Shown here: positions 31,083 to 39,957 of the stretch, piece by piece
Layout: each line of letters opens with the position of its first letter
Numbering within the stretch: position 1 is the first letter of the stretch
Source: Actinomycetales bacterium
GTDB lineage: Bacteria > Actinomycetota > Actinomycetes > Actinomycetales > Actinomycetaceae
Assembly: GCA_015655375.1 (NCBI GenBank)
Contig: JAATFD010000053.1
Coordinates: 88,024 to 152,023 of the forward strand
DNA: 64,000 bases
Direction of reading: 5' to 3'
Notes under the pieces: generated by a model
Told to the model about the DNA's origin: nothing
Database searches by the model: none
Seen by the model: only the letters and a program-made list of their open reading frames with translations
Position numbers and translations under genes: made by a program

Positions 31083-31652
31083 ATGGACAACGACGATCTC
31101 GAGAATGTGGGATCACGATTGCGGGCAGCGCGCCGAGCGCACGGACTGACTCTGGACCGTCTGGCCAGAGAGGTCGGGATGTCCGTCAGCACCCTGTCGC
31201 GCCTCGAATCCGGAAAGCGTCAGGCGAGCCTCGAACTGGTGGTGCCGCTGGCTCGACGACTGGGGATCGGGCTGGACGATCTCGTCTCGGCGCGCCGACC
31301 GCCGGATCCGCGAGTGCGCCGAGCGGTTCTGCGTCGGGGCGGGCTGCTGATTGCACCGCTCACTGCGGAGCACTCTCAGGTCAGCGCCTACCGGATCACC
31401 TATCCGAGCGGTGCGGCTCTTCCCGAACTTCGGGTTCACGACGGATTCGAATGGCTGTACGTCCTGCGAGGGCGACTTCGACTTCGGCTGGGGGAGCAGG
31501 ACCTGACACTGTCCCGGGGCGAGGCGGCGGAGTTCGACACGCACACTCCGCACGCGATGTCAGCGACGGGCGGACACCCTGCCGAGGTTCTCAGCATCTT
31601 CAACGAGGCCGGCGTGCGTATTCACACTCACACCGAGGGCGATGCCCAGTGA
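31083..31652 (+). CDS. XRE-HTH regulator with C-terminal cupin domain
   Basis: RLRAARRAHGLTLDRLAREVGMSVSTLSRLESGKRQASLELVVPLARRLG; VHDGFEWLYVLRGRLRLRLGEQDLTLSRGEAAEFDTHTPH. Confidence 0.9.
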   Translation: MDNDDLENVGSRLRAARRAHGLTLDRLAREVGMSVSTLSRLESGKRQASLELVVPLARRLGIGLDDLVSARRPPDPRVRRAVLRRGGLLIAPLTAEHSQVSAYRITYPSGAALPELRVHDGFEWLYVLRGRLRLRLGEQDLTLSRGEAAEFDTHTPHAMSATGGHPAEVLSIFNEAGVRIHTHTEGDAQ

Positions 31653-31706
31653 CATGTCGCCGCGCCGTCGCCGATGCCCGGCCGTGTTCCGAGTCACAAT
31701 GGTGTC

Positions 31707-33098
31707 ATGGTAGATACCCTCGAAGTCGGTGAGTACGAGCCTGTCGAGCGCGCGCACGAGCGCGGACGCGCGGAACGGACATCGACTCGGCGTCAGAGTC
31801 TGGCACGGCTGGTCCCCTCGGATATGGACCCGGTCAGCGTTCTTGTCGAGCAGAACGTCTCGCGCCTGCCGGACCTGGCGCCACTGCGCTTCGCACGGAT
31901 GCTGACCGATCCCTTCGCTTTCTATCGGGGAGCGGCCGCGGTGATGGCGGGCGACCTCGCGGTCTCTCCGCACACGTCGCTGAACGTCCTGTCCTGCGGC
32001 GACGCGCATGTGGTGAACTTCGGTCTCTATGCCTCACCGGAGCGTTCCGTGGTCTTCGACCTCAATGACTTCGATGAGGCCGCCGTTGCCCCGTGGGAAT
32101 GGGATGTCAAACGGCTGGTGACCAGTGTCGTCATCGGGGCGCGGCATGCGGGGCACAACCGGAAGAAGGCTCGGACTCTCGCGATGGCCGCTGCAGGAGT
32201 CTATGTCGAGGGTCTGCGCATGGTCATGGATCTGGATGTCGTCGCCCGTCACTACCTGCATGCGGAACCGGAGTTGCTCGTGGGCCGCCTTCGGGGGGAG
32301 TTGAGCGACCTCATCAGGACGACCGTGAAGCGGGCGAAGAAACGGACGTCGGAGCGGGTGGTTCGCAAGCTCACCGAGATCGGTCCCGATGGTGCAATCC
32401 GATTCCGAGAAGACCCACCGATCCTCGTTCACGTCGAGGGAGGTCGACGTGAGTTCGTCGAGTCCTCCTACCGGACCTACCTCGGCACGGTGGAGCCCGA
32501 TGTGGCTCTGCTGCTCAGCCAGTTCCGCGTGGTCGATGCCGCTCGGCGGGTCGTTGGGGTCGGCAGCGTCGGAACCCGGTGCTTTCTGGTGCTTCTGGAG
32601 GGCCCGGCCGGAGAGAACCTGGTGCTTCAGATCAAGGAGGCGACGGACTCCGTCCTCGTCGCCAACGGCGGGATCGACCAGCCCGAGGTGTTCGACCGGA
32701 CTGTGCGCGACCGCGGTCAGGGCGGTCGCGTGATCGCCGGTCAACGGATGCTCCAAGCCGTCTCGGACCCGTTCCTCGGCTCTATGCGAGCAGGGGGACA
32801 CGACTTCTACGTTCGGCAGTTTCACGACATGAAGGGCTCCGTCGACGCCGGTGCGCTCGATCTGAGGAGCTACACCGAGTACGCCCGGTCCTGTGGCGTG
32901 CTCCTGGCTCGCGCCCACGCGCAGAGTCCGGCCGCTGCCGCGGTGATCGGATACATCGGCGGTGGGGGAAGGGTCGTCGAGGCGATCGCGGACTTCGCCC
33001 TCGACTATGCGGACAAGTCCCGGGAGGATTTCGGGGCGTTGCAGGCTGCTGCGAAGTCGGGACGCATCGACGTCGAGGGCCCGGCGCCGCAGGAGTGA
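31707..33098 (+). CDS. DUF2252 family protein
   Basis: LTDPFAFYRGAAAVMAGDLA, CGDAHVVNFGLYASPERSVVFDLNDFDEAAVAPWEWDVKRL. Confidence 0.9.
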   Translation: MVDTLEVGEYEPVERAHERGRAERTSTRRQSLARLVPSDMDPVSVLVEQNVSRLPDLAPLRFARMLTDPFAFYRGAAAVMAGDLAVSPHTSLNVLSCGDAHVVNFGLYASPERSVVFDLNDFDEAAVAPWEWDVKRLVTSVVIGARHAGHNRKKARTLAMAAAGVYVEGLRMVMDLDVVARHYLHAEPELLVGRLRGELSDLIRTTVKRAKKRTSERVVRKLTEIGPDGAIRFREDPPILVHVEGGRREFVESSYRTYLGTVEPDVALLLSQFRVVDAARRVVGVGSVGTRCFLVLLEGPAGENLVLQIKEATDSVLVANGGIDQPEVFDRTVRDRGQGGRVIAGQRMLQAVSDPFLGSMRAGGHDFYVRQFHDMKGSVDAGALDLRSYTEYARSCGVLLARAHAQSPAAAAVIGYIGGGGRVVEAIADFALDYADKSREDFGALQAAAKSGRIDVEGPAPQE

Positions 33099-33114
33099 TG
33101 CCCGTCGGGGGAGC

Positions 33115-33789
33115 TCACTCCTCGACGGTGATCCCGAGATGGGCGGCCAGGTGGGGCGCGAGAAGCGCCAGCTGCTCGGCGGTGATGGTCGCGCCGCGCA
33201 GGCTGCCGAGACCGCCGATCACCGCGAGGGCGGCACCCCGAAGATCGAGGTCCACCAGACGCGCTCGGTTGACGTCGAGCTCATGGATGCGCGTGCTCTC
33301 GAATCCGACGCGTTGGACGGTGGCCCCGCCGAGATCGAGGTTCTCGATGATGCAATCGGTGAAGACAACGTCGCGCAGCGTCGCCGCCCGCAGGTTGACG
33401 AAGCCGAGCTTGCATCCGACGAAATGGACCTGACGCAGCCCGGACTGGTGGGCATCGACCGCGCCGAGACGGCCGGTGACCTCGACGTTCGTCCAACCGG
33501 TGCGCACGGCGTCGACATCGGGACAGTCGATGCCGTCGACGACGACCTCGGTGAGGACGGAGCCGTCCAGCGTCGCTCGTTCTGCCCGGATCGACCGGAG
33601 TCGGAGGCCGTCGAGGCGGGCGTCGCTGAGGTCGAGGTCGTCGACCGTGAAGGGCTCGAAATCCATCGCCTCGAGATCCGCTCCAGCCCGCAGATCGTGG
33701 GGGTTCCCGTCGCCCAGGTGCCGAAGATCGATCCTTCGGAGTCGGGGAGATTCGAGCGGGTGCTGTGAGGATGCGGAACGCGGTGGCAT
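33115..33789 (-). CDS. Pentapeptide-repeat protein
   Basis: LEAMDFEPFTVDDLDLSDARLDGLRLRSIRAERATLDGSVLTEV repetitive A(D/N)LxX pattern. Confidence 0.75.
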   Translation of the reverse strand: MPPRSASSQHPLESPRLRRIDLRHLGDGNPHDLRAGADLEAMDFEPFTVDDLDLSDARLDGLRLRSIRAERATLDGSVLTEVVVDGIDCPDVDAVRTGWTNVEVTGRLGAVDAHQSGLRQVHFVGCKLGFVNLRAATLRDVVFTDCIIENLDLGGATVQRVGFESTRIHELDVNRARLVDLDLRGAALAVIGGLGSLRGATITAEQLALLAPHLAAHLGITVEE

Positions 33790-33799
33790 GGATGGGAGC

Positions 33800-34411
33800 T
33801 TACTGGTGGGCTGGTGCATCTCCGGAGGCGGTGGTGGACGCCGAAGCGTCCCGCTCCAGAGAGCCGGGTCCGGCCTCGCGCTCCAGGAGGTGCTCTTTGA
33901 GCGCGAGTCCGTAGCGAAATCCCCCGAGGCTGCCATCCGTTCGGATCACGCGGTGACAAGGAATGAAGAGGGCGGCTGCATTCATCGCGCATGCTCCCGC
34001 CGCCGCGCGCACGGCACGAGGCCGACCCGTGCGCACCGCGAACTCCGCGTAGGTGATCGGGCCCCCTGGAGCGACATCCCGCAGGACGTCCCAGGCGTGG
34101 GAACGGAATGGTCCGGAGGATTGGCGGACGCGAACTCGGCCCGGAGCGCCGAGGTCACCCCCGTAGTAGTCGCCGACAGCGGCGATCGCGACGGACACGA
34201 TACGCGGTCGGGGGCTCGTCCCCTTGGCGTCGAGGGCCGCGACCTCGTCGGATGCGGGACGCAGCCTCGGGTGCACAAGAGCGCACAGCGCTTCCACATC
34301 CTCGGTCCACCCGGATGCGAGGACGGCATCGTGGGAGGCGACAACGGTGAAGGGACCATCGGGGGTGGCGATCGTCGTGGCGAACGCGCCGGGATCGGGG
34401 GACGGGGTCAT
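33800..34411 (-). CDS. ogt: Methylated-DNA--protein-cysteine methyltransferase
   Basis: FIPCHRVIRTDGSLGGFRYGLALKEHLLERE. Confidence 0.93.
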   Translation of the reverse strand: MTPSPDPGAFATTIATPDGPFTVVASHDAVLASGWTEDVEALCALVHPRLRPASDEVAALDAKGTSPRPRIVSVAIAAVGDYYGGDLGAPGRVRVRQSSGPFRSHAWDVLRDVAPGGPITYAEFAVRTGRPRAVRAAAGACAMNAAALFIPCHRVIRTDGSLGGFRYGLALKEHLLEREAGPGSLERDASASTTASGDAPAHQ

Positions 34412-36102
34412 GAGGTTCTCCTCGGAATCGACAGGGGTGGCGATGTGTGTGTGGTGGCTGTGGCGGCCCGCCACAGGTGGATCACGGCATAGGAGCGCCA
34501 GGGCGCCCAGGCGTCGGCACGATCGGCAAGCGTGGCATGGAGGCGACGGAGCGGGGGTCGAGAGCCTCCGTCGGGAGTCAACGAGCCGATGAGTCCGACC
34601 GCCCGCGCGCCCGCCAGGAGGGCGACGTCCCCCGTGAGCCAGACGTCCGGATCGTTGAAGAGACGCAACACGACGTAGGCGGTTGTCCACGGTCCGATTC
34701 CGGGCCGGGCCAGGAGGCGCTCGCGCACGTCGGCCGGCTCCATGGCCTGATGGATGGTCAGCTCACCGGCCTCGAAGGCGCGCGCCACGTCGATGACGGC
34801 TCGCAGCTGCGCGCCGGGAAGGCGCAGCGGCCGATCCGGGTCGAGCGTGTCACCGGTGTCTGGGCGCGTCAGCGCGGCGATCGAGGCCGTGGCCGGGAAC
34901 AGTCGTGTCAGCCCCGGGATCGATGAGTGGACGGGTTCGCCGATCTCAGCGGTCAGGCGGGACAGGTGCGCGCGTGCCGTCGTCACTGAGATCTGCTGAC
35001 CGACCATCGCGCGGACGACCAACTCCTGCGGGTCGACCGCGCCCGGCAGTCGCACTCCCGGTGTTGCCGCGACCAGGGGAGCCAGGGCGGGGTCGGAGGC
35101 GAGCGCGGAGTCGATGGCGCGTGGATCGGCGTCGAGGTCGAGCAGTCGCCGGGCGCGCGCGACCGCGGGAGTCACGTCGGCCAGGGAGGACAATTCGAGG
35201 TGCGCCCGAACGCTCCACGTTCTCAGACCGTCGCTTCCACCGGGGGTTGCCACGAGGTCGAGGGCGCCCGGGCCATGGGGGAGCATCAGTGTCCGGGCGT
35301 AGCGCAGGCGATCCGGGGTGCCCACCTCTGCGATCTCGACGCCAGTGATCGCGCGCTCGGCGAGGAAGCGGAAGACGCCGACGGCGTCGAAGGGAGAGCG
35401 GACCGGCAACTCGACGTCGAGGGGAACCGAGGGGAGCTGTGCACCCGAAGGAGTGCTGCGCTCGGCGGATGGGGGAAGCGCGGGTCCGTGCCCACGGAAT
35501 CGAGCACGGACCTCGCGCGGGCGTTCGGCGAAGATCTCACGGAAGGTGTCGTTGAATTGTCGGACCGAGCCGAATCCGGCGGCGAAGGCGACATCGGCGA
35601 TCGACAGATCGGTGGAGGTCAGCAGGGAACGAGCGGTCTGAACGCGTCGAGCGCGGGCGAGCGCTCGCGGTCCCGCCCCCAGTTCGGCAACGAGCAGCCG
35701 TTGGACGTGTCGGGGCGAATGCCCCAGACGCGACGCGAGAGCGTCCACACCTTCGCGGTCGACGATGCCGTCCTCGATCAGGCGCATCGCCCGAGAGACG
35801 AGGTCGTGGCGAAGGTTCCATTCGGGAGTGCCGGGCGAGGCATCGGGGCGGCAACGGCGACAGGCGCGGAACCCTGCCTGCTGCGCCGCGGCGGCCGTCA
35901 GGAAGAAGATCACGTGGGCAGGCATCGGCGTGCGGGCCGGGCATGAGGGCCGACAGTAGATCCCAGTGGAGGTCACCGCCGTGATGAACTGTCCGTCGAA
36001 GCGCTCGTCCCGGGCGGAGATCGCGCGGTAGCGCCGGTCGAACTGGGGATCGCCGAGGGCGCAGCGTGCGGGCACGTCGCTCGTGGTTCCCTTGGGACTC
36101 AT
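34408..36102 (-). CDS. Ada-type (metal-binding + AraC HTH) fused to AlkA DNA-3-methyladenine glycosylase
   Basis: CRPSCPARTPMPAHVIFFLTAAAAQQAGFRACRRCRPD; AraC HTH; AlkA LVVRAMVGQQISVTTARAHLSRL...RPGIGPWTTAYVVLR; 4-nt overlap with ogt. Confidence 0.92.
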   Translation of the reverse strand: MSPKGTTSDVPARCALGDPQFDRRYRAISARDERFDGQFITAVTSTGIYCRPSCPARTPMPAHVIFFLTAAAAQQAGFRACRRCRPDASPGTPEWNLRHDLVSRAMRLIEDGIVDREGVDALASRLGHSPRHVQRLLVAELGAGPRALARARRVQTARSLLTSTDLSIADVAFAAGFGSVRQFNDTFREIFAERPREVRARFRGHGPALPPSAERSTPSGAQLPSVPLDVELPVRSPFDAVGVFRFLAERAITGVEIAEVGTPDRLRYARTLMLPHGPGALDLVATPGGSDGLRTWSVRAHLELSSLADVTPAVARARRLLDLDADPRAIDSALASDPALAPLVAATPGVRLPGAVDPQELVVRAMVGQQISVTTARAHLSRLTAEIGEPVHSSIPGLTRLFPATASIAALTRPDTGDTLDPDRPLRLPGAQLRAVIDVARAFEAGELTIHQAMEPADVRERLLARPGIGPWTTAYVVLRLFNDPDVWLTGDVALLAGARAVGLIGSLTPDGGSRPPLRRLHATLADRADAWAPWRSYAVIHLWRAATATTHTSPPLSIPRRTS

Positions 36103-36172
36103 GTCCTCAGTCAAGCAGCTCGCGGCAGTTGATGTCTGGCGGGTTTAGGACATGGCGGTGGGGAGGACTGGA

Positions 36173-36191
36173 CCCTCACGCGACGTCAGGG
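36173..36191. promoter_or_regulatory. TipA/MerR-type operator
   Basis: CCCTCACGCGACGTCAGGG, 19-bp near-palindrome upstream of MerR gene. Confidence 0.6.
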
Positions 36192-36218
36192 ATCACACTG
36201 TCGTTCCAGGAGGTGGGC

Positions 36219-37019
36219 ATGAATTCACAGGAGCCGGTTTCGCTGACGGTGGGCGAGGTCGCGGCGCTGGTGGGAATCAGTGTGCGAGCACTGCACCACT
36301 GGGACTCGATCGGCGTGGTCGTGCCGAGTCGGCGCACGTCGGGTGGGTATCGAGCGTATTCGTCGGCGGATGTCGAACGGATCCACCGAGTCCTGGTCTT
36401 CCGGGAACTCGGGTTCTCTCTGGCCGACGTCGCGGCGCTGATCGATGACCCGGAGATGGATGAAGCCGAGCAACTGCGGCGTCAAGGAGCGCTGTTGAGA
36501 GAACGCATTCAACGATTGCAGCACATGGCCGAGGGCGTCGATCGTCTTCTGGCCGTACGAGAAGGGAGACAGCACATGGGAGCAGCGGAACAGGCCGAGA
36601 TCTTCGGTCGAGGATGGCGCGAGGACTGGGCCGAAGAGGCCCACGATCGCTGGGGCTCGTCAGATCAATGGGCTCAGTTCGAGGAGAACGCCGCGAGACT
36701 CTCCGCCGATGGACGTACGGAAATTCGGGAGGACGGTGAGGCGCTGCACCGTGAGCTCGCCGCCGCCATGGCGACCGGCATCGAGCCCGGTTCGGCCGAG
36801 GCGAATGCTCTGGCCGAGAGGCATCGGGGGATGATCGGCCGCTTCTACGACTGCACGCACTCGATGCATGTGTGCCTGGCGGGGATGTACACCGCCGATC
36901 CGCGGTTCACGCGGACGCTGGATGGCGTCGCGCCGGGACTGGCGACGTGGCTGGCGGAGGCCATCCGGGAGAATGCGAGGGCCCACGGCGTCGATCCGGA
37001 CACCGCGCGGTGGGAGTAG
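36219..37019 (+). CDS. MerR family regulator with TipAS effector domain
   Basis: LTVGEVAALVGISVRALHHWDSIGVVVPSRRTSGGYRAYSSADVERI; C-terminal TipAS-like HRGMIGRFYDCTHSMHVCLAGMYTADPRFT. Confidence 0.9.
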   Translation: MNSQEPVSLTVGEVAALVGISVRALHHWDSIGVVVPSRRTSGGYRAYSSADVERIHRVLVFRELGFSLADVAALIDDPEMDEAEQLRRQGALLRERIQRLQHMAEGVDRLLAVREGRQHMGAAEQAEIFGRGWREDWAEEAHDRWGSSDQWAQFEENAARLSADGRTEIREDGEALHRELAAAMATGIEPGSAEANALAERHRGMIGRFYDCTHSMHVCLAGMYTADPRFTRTLDGVAPGLATWLAEAIRENARAHGVDPDTARWE

Positions 37020-37033
37020 GCCGCGCAGTCGTG

Positions 37034-37516
37034 TCAGCCCACGGCCCGGCGCAACAGTTCGGCAATGCGGGCCTCCTCGGCGGGACCGATCGACAGGAGG
37101 GCGAACGAGGTGGGCCACATGTCTCCCTCATCGAGGTTCGCGCCGGCGTTGAAACCGAGAGTGGCATAGCGGGACTTGAACTTCGCGGCGGACTGGAAGA
37201 AGCACAGAGCGGTTCCGTCCTTGGCCCAGGCGGGCATTCCGTACCAGGTCCGGGGGGCCAGCTCCGGGGCGTGTTCGGAGACGAGCGCGTGGATCGCCTC
37301 GGCCATGACGCGGTCGGACTCGGGCATGGCGGCGATCGCCGCGAGCAGGTCGGCCTCGGGGTCGGTCTTGGTCCGCTTGGAGGAGCGCGAGGAGCGAAGC
37401 TCCCGGGCCCGGTCCTTCATCGCGGCGCGTTCCTCCGCGGAGAAGCCGGAGGAATCGTCGCTGTCGGGGTCTGTGCGTGCGGACTTCTGTTGGGCGGTGG
37501 TGCGTCGTGCTGCCAT
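37034..37516 (-). CDS. DUF1801-like protein
   Basis: MPESDRVMAEAIHALVSEHAPELAPRTWYGMPAWAKDGTALCFFQ. Confidence 0.65.
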   Translation of the reverse strand: MAARRTTAQQKSARTDPDSDDSSGFSAEERAAMKDRARELRSSRSSKRTKTDPEADLLAAIAAMPESDRVMAEAIHALVSEHAPELAPRTWYGMPAWAKDGTALCFFQSAAKFKSRYATLGFNAGANLDEGDMWPTSFALLSIGPAEEARIAELLRRAVG

Positions 37517-37835
37517 GGTGGTCCTCGGTCTCGGTCGGGTCGGCGGCATCGCCGACCGGGTGCGGACAACGCTAGGCGAGCGCGTGGTCCGGCGCTCGTC
37601 GAGCGGGGCCGGGCTCTGTCCGGAGGTCTGCCTTCGGCGCGTTCACATGTGTCAATTATGGAAACAGCCGTCTTTTTGATCACGTTCTTCTCGTCGAAGT
37701 CAACCGATGCTCAGGCCAGCCTAAGAGCCGTCTGACCTGCGGCGATATGCCAACCCTTTCGCGCCCTCGACACCGATGCGAGAGTCGAGTCATCGACGCG
37801 ATTCGAATTTCGCGCATCGAACAAGGGAGAACGTC

Positions 37836-38126
37836 ATGGCCACCACACTCGAGATGCCCAAGGTCCTCAACTGCTCCGTCGAGGCATGCTCCTACAACCA
37901 CGCCGACGCCTGCGCGGCGGCGGCAGTCACGATCACCTCATCGCCGGCCGCGTCCTGCGCGACCTTCATCCCACTGTCCGTCAAGGGCGGACTGGATCGG
38001 GTCACGAGCTTCGTCGGCGCCTGCTCCAAGGCCGATTGCTCTCACAACGACAGCCTGGAATGCACGGCCGAGGCCGTGCGCATCGGGGCCGGATCGGCAG
38101 AATGCCTGACCTATTCGGCGCGTTGA
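37836..38126 (+). CDS. DUF1540 cysteine-rich protein, two repeats
   Basis: CSVEACSYNHADACAAAAVTI...CATFI and CSKADCSHNDSLECTAEAVRI...CLTY. Confidence 0.8.
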   Translation: MATTLEMPKVLNCSVEACSYNHADACAAAAVTITSSPAASCATFIPLSVKGGLDRVTSFVGACSKADCSHNDSLECTAEAVRIGAGSAECLTYSAR

Positions 38127-38184
38127 TCCGCCGGAGAGTCCCGCGGGGAATCTCTTTGACGGTCGTCGTTCCGCATCCCGATCC

Positions 38185-38219
38185 CACCCGGGTGTCCACA
38201 CGCAGTGGACGCCCGGGTG
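38185..38219. terminator. Hairpin between convergent DUF1540 and MFS genes
   Basis: CACCCGGGTGTCCAC acgca GTGGACGCCCGGGTG, 15-bp stem with one G-T pair. Confidence 0.6.
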
Positions 38220-38226
38220 TTCGGCA

Positions 38227-39420
38227 TCAGGGGCGTTGCTCGTGCCGCACGAGTCCGACCCCGACCGTCCCGACGACTGCGACGGCCAGAACGAGGACGA
38301 GGACGACGCCGCTCCAGGAACCCTGTGCGTCGTGGAGGGCTCCGAGCGCGACCGGCCCGATCGCCGCGATCAGGTAGCCGATCCCCTGGGCATAGGCTGA
38401 GGTCTCCGGCAGATGAGAAGGATCGCCGGTGTTGGCGATGAGCAGCAGGGCCGTGGCGAAGGTCCCTCCCTGCATGAAGCCAAGCAGGCAGGGCGCGAGC
38501 CACAGGCCGGGGGCTCCCGTGAGCGTCAGTGCGAGCCCCGCGGCATAGGCGAGCGATCCGAGGACGAGGACGGCCACCCCGTGGCGGCCCGAGACCAGAC
38601 GCGGGTAGATCGTGGCGGCGACGATTCCGATCCCGTTGAACAGTGCCAGACCGACGGACCCGGCCCACACGGGCAGCCCATGGGCGGTGATCTGGTCGGG
38701 CAACCACGTCAGCTCGGTGTAGAAGACCAGCGACTGCAGCCCCATGAAGAGGGCGACGACATGGGTGCGGGGGGCGGACAGCACCTCGTGCCAACCGCTG
38801 TGCTCGACTCGCGGCACCGGGTCGATGTCGGCCCGCTGGTCGTTCGGATCCGCCATGTGACATTGGCGCGGAGCGGCCCAGAGCCAGACGAGGCATGCTG
38901 CGACCGCAACGGGGATCCACACGGCGAGCGCGACTTTCCAGGTGAATCCGCGGGACAACAGCGGACCGGTCACCAGTGAGGCCACCGCCGCTCCGATCCC
39001 CATCGACGCCGAGTACCACCCCATCGAGGCGGCCACCGAATGGGGGCGGAACCGACGGATGACCACGGGGACCAAGACATTCGCGAGCGCGATCCCGATG
39101 CCGATCAGCGTCGTCCCGGCCAGCAGCGCCGCCGTTGTCGGGAGGCACCGCACCGCGGAACCCGCCGCCGCGAGGAGGAGTCCGGCACTCATCGTCGGTA
39201 CCGCTCCCCACCGATGCGTCAGGCTCGGCGCGAGAAGCCCGAAGATCGAGAAGCAGATCAGGGGCAACGTCGTCGTGAGTGCCGCGGTGGCCGAGGACAG
39301 GCCCAGGCCGCTGGAGATCGCTCCGATGGCGGGTGGGACGGCGGAGATCAACGATCGCATGATCAGGGCGGCCGCGACGATGGCGGTCATGGTCAAACAG
39401 GTGCGTCTGGGGCTCACCAC
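38227..39420 (-). CDS. MFS transporter (CynX/NimT-like)
   Basis: 12-TM profile, IGIALANVLVPVVIRRFRPHSVAASMGWYSASMGIGAAVAS. Confidence 0.82.
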   Translation of the reverse strand: MVSPRRTCLTMTAIVAAALIMRSLISAVPPAIGAISSGLGLSSATAALTTTLPLICFSIFGLLAPSLTHRWGAVPTMSAGLLLAAAGSAVRCLPTTAALLAGTTLIGIGIALANVLVPVVIRRFRPHSVAASMGWYSASMGIGAAVASLVTGPLLSRGFTWKVALAVWIPVAVAACLVWLWAAPRQCHMADPNDQRADIDPVPRVEHSGWHEVLSAPRTHVVALFMGLQSLVFYTELTWLPDQITAHGLPVWAGSVGLALFNGIGIVAATIYPRLVSGRHGVAVLVLGSLAYAAGLALTLTGAPGLWLAPCLLGFMQGGTFATALLLIANTGDPSHLPETSAYAQGIGYLIAAIGPVALGALHDAQGSWSGVVLVLVLAVAVVGTVGVGLVRHEQRP

Positions 39421-39536
39421 GGTCTTCTTTCGGCGGCAGGGGATGAATGCCCGACCAGTGTCCTCCCTTCGTTGCGGTTCCGGTCACGACGGTTGCGACC
39501 CGTCTCCCCCTTCCATGGAAGGGCACCCTTACTTTA

Positions 39537-39560
39537 TTATCTGCGTATGGACGCAGATAA
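39537..39560. promoter_or_regulatory. ArsR-type operator spanning the arsR start codon
   Basis: TTATCTGCGT-ATGG-ACGCAGATAA, perfect 10-bp arms. Confidence 0.85.
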
Positions 39561-39957
39561 AGAGGTCGTGCACACGGGCGAGCCGGTCGACACGCCCGGT
39601 GACGATCAGGTGGCTTTGGCGGTCGAGGTCTTCTCCCTCCTGTCCGACCCGACCCGGATCGGGATCATCCTGGCTCTGGAGAACGGTGAGCTCCCGGTCG
39701 GCGTGATCGCCGACCGGGTCGGTCGCTCGGCGACATCGGTGTCACAGCATCTGGCGAAGCTTCGGTGGGCGCGCGTCGTTGCGACCCGTCAGGAGGGGAC
39801 CCGTGTCTACTATCGGCTGATCGACGAGCACGCCAGACTCCTGGTCCACCAGGCACTCTTCCAGGCCGAGCACATGGTCGAGGACATTCCGCTTCACCAC
39901 CGACAGAGCGCCGCGCGCGCTCGGGCGATGGGGTTGGACCAGGAGGCTCGGGCATGA
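39547..39957 (+). CDS. ArsR/SmtB family metal-responsive repressor
   Basis: FSLLSDPTRIGIILALENGELPVGVIADRVGRSATSVSQHLAKLRWARVVATRQEGTRVYY; His-rich C-terminus. Confidence 0.92.
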   Translation: MDADKEVVHTGEPVDTPGDDQVALAVEVFSLLSDPTRIGIILALENGELPVGVIADRVGRSATSVSQHLAKLRWARVVATRQEGTRVYYRLIDEHARLLVHQALFQAEHMVEDIPLHHRQSAARARAMGLDQEARA

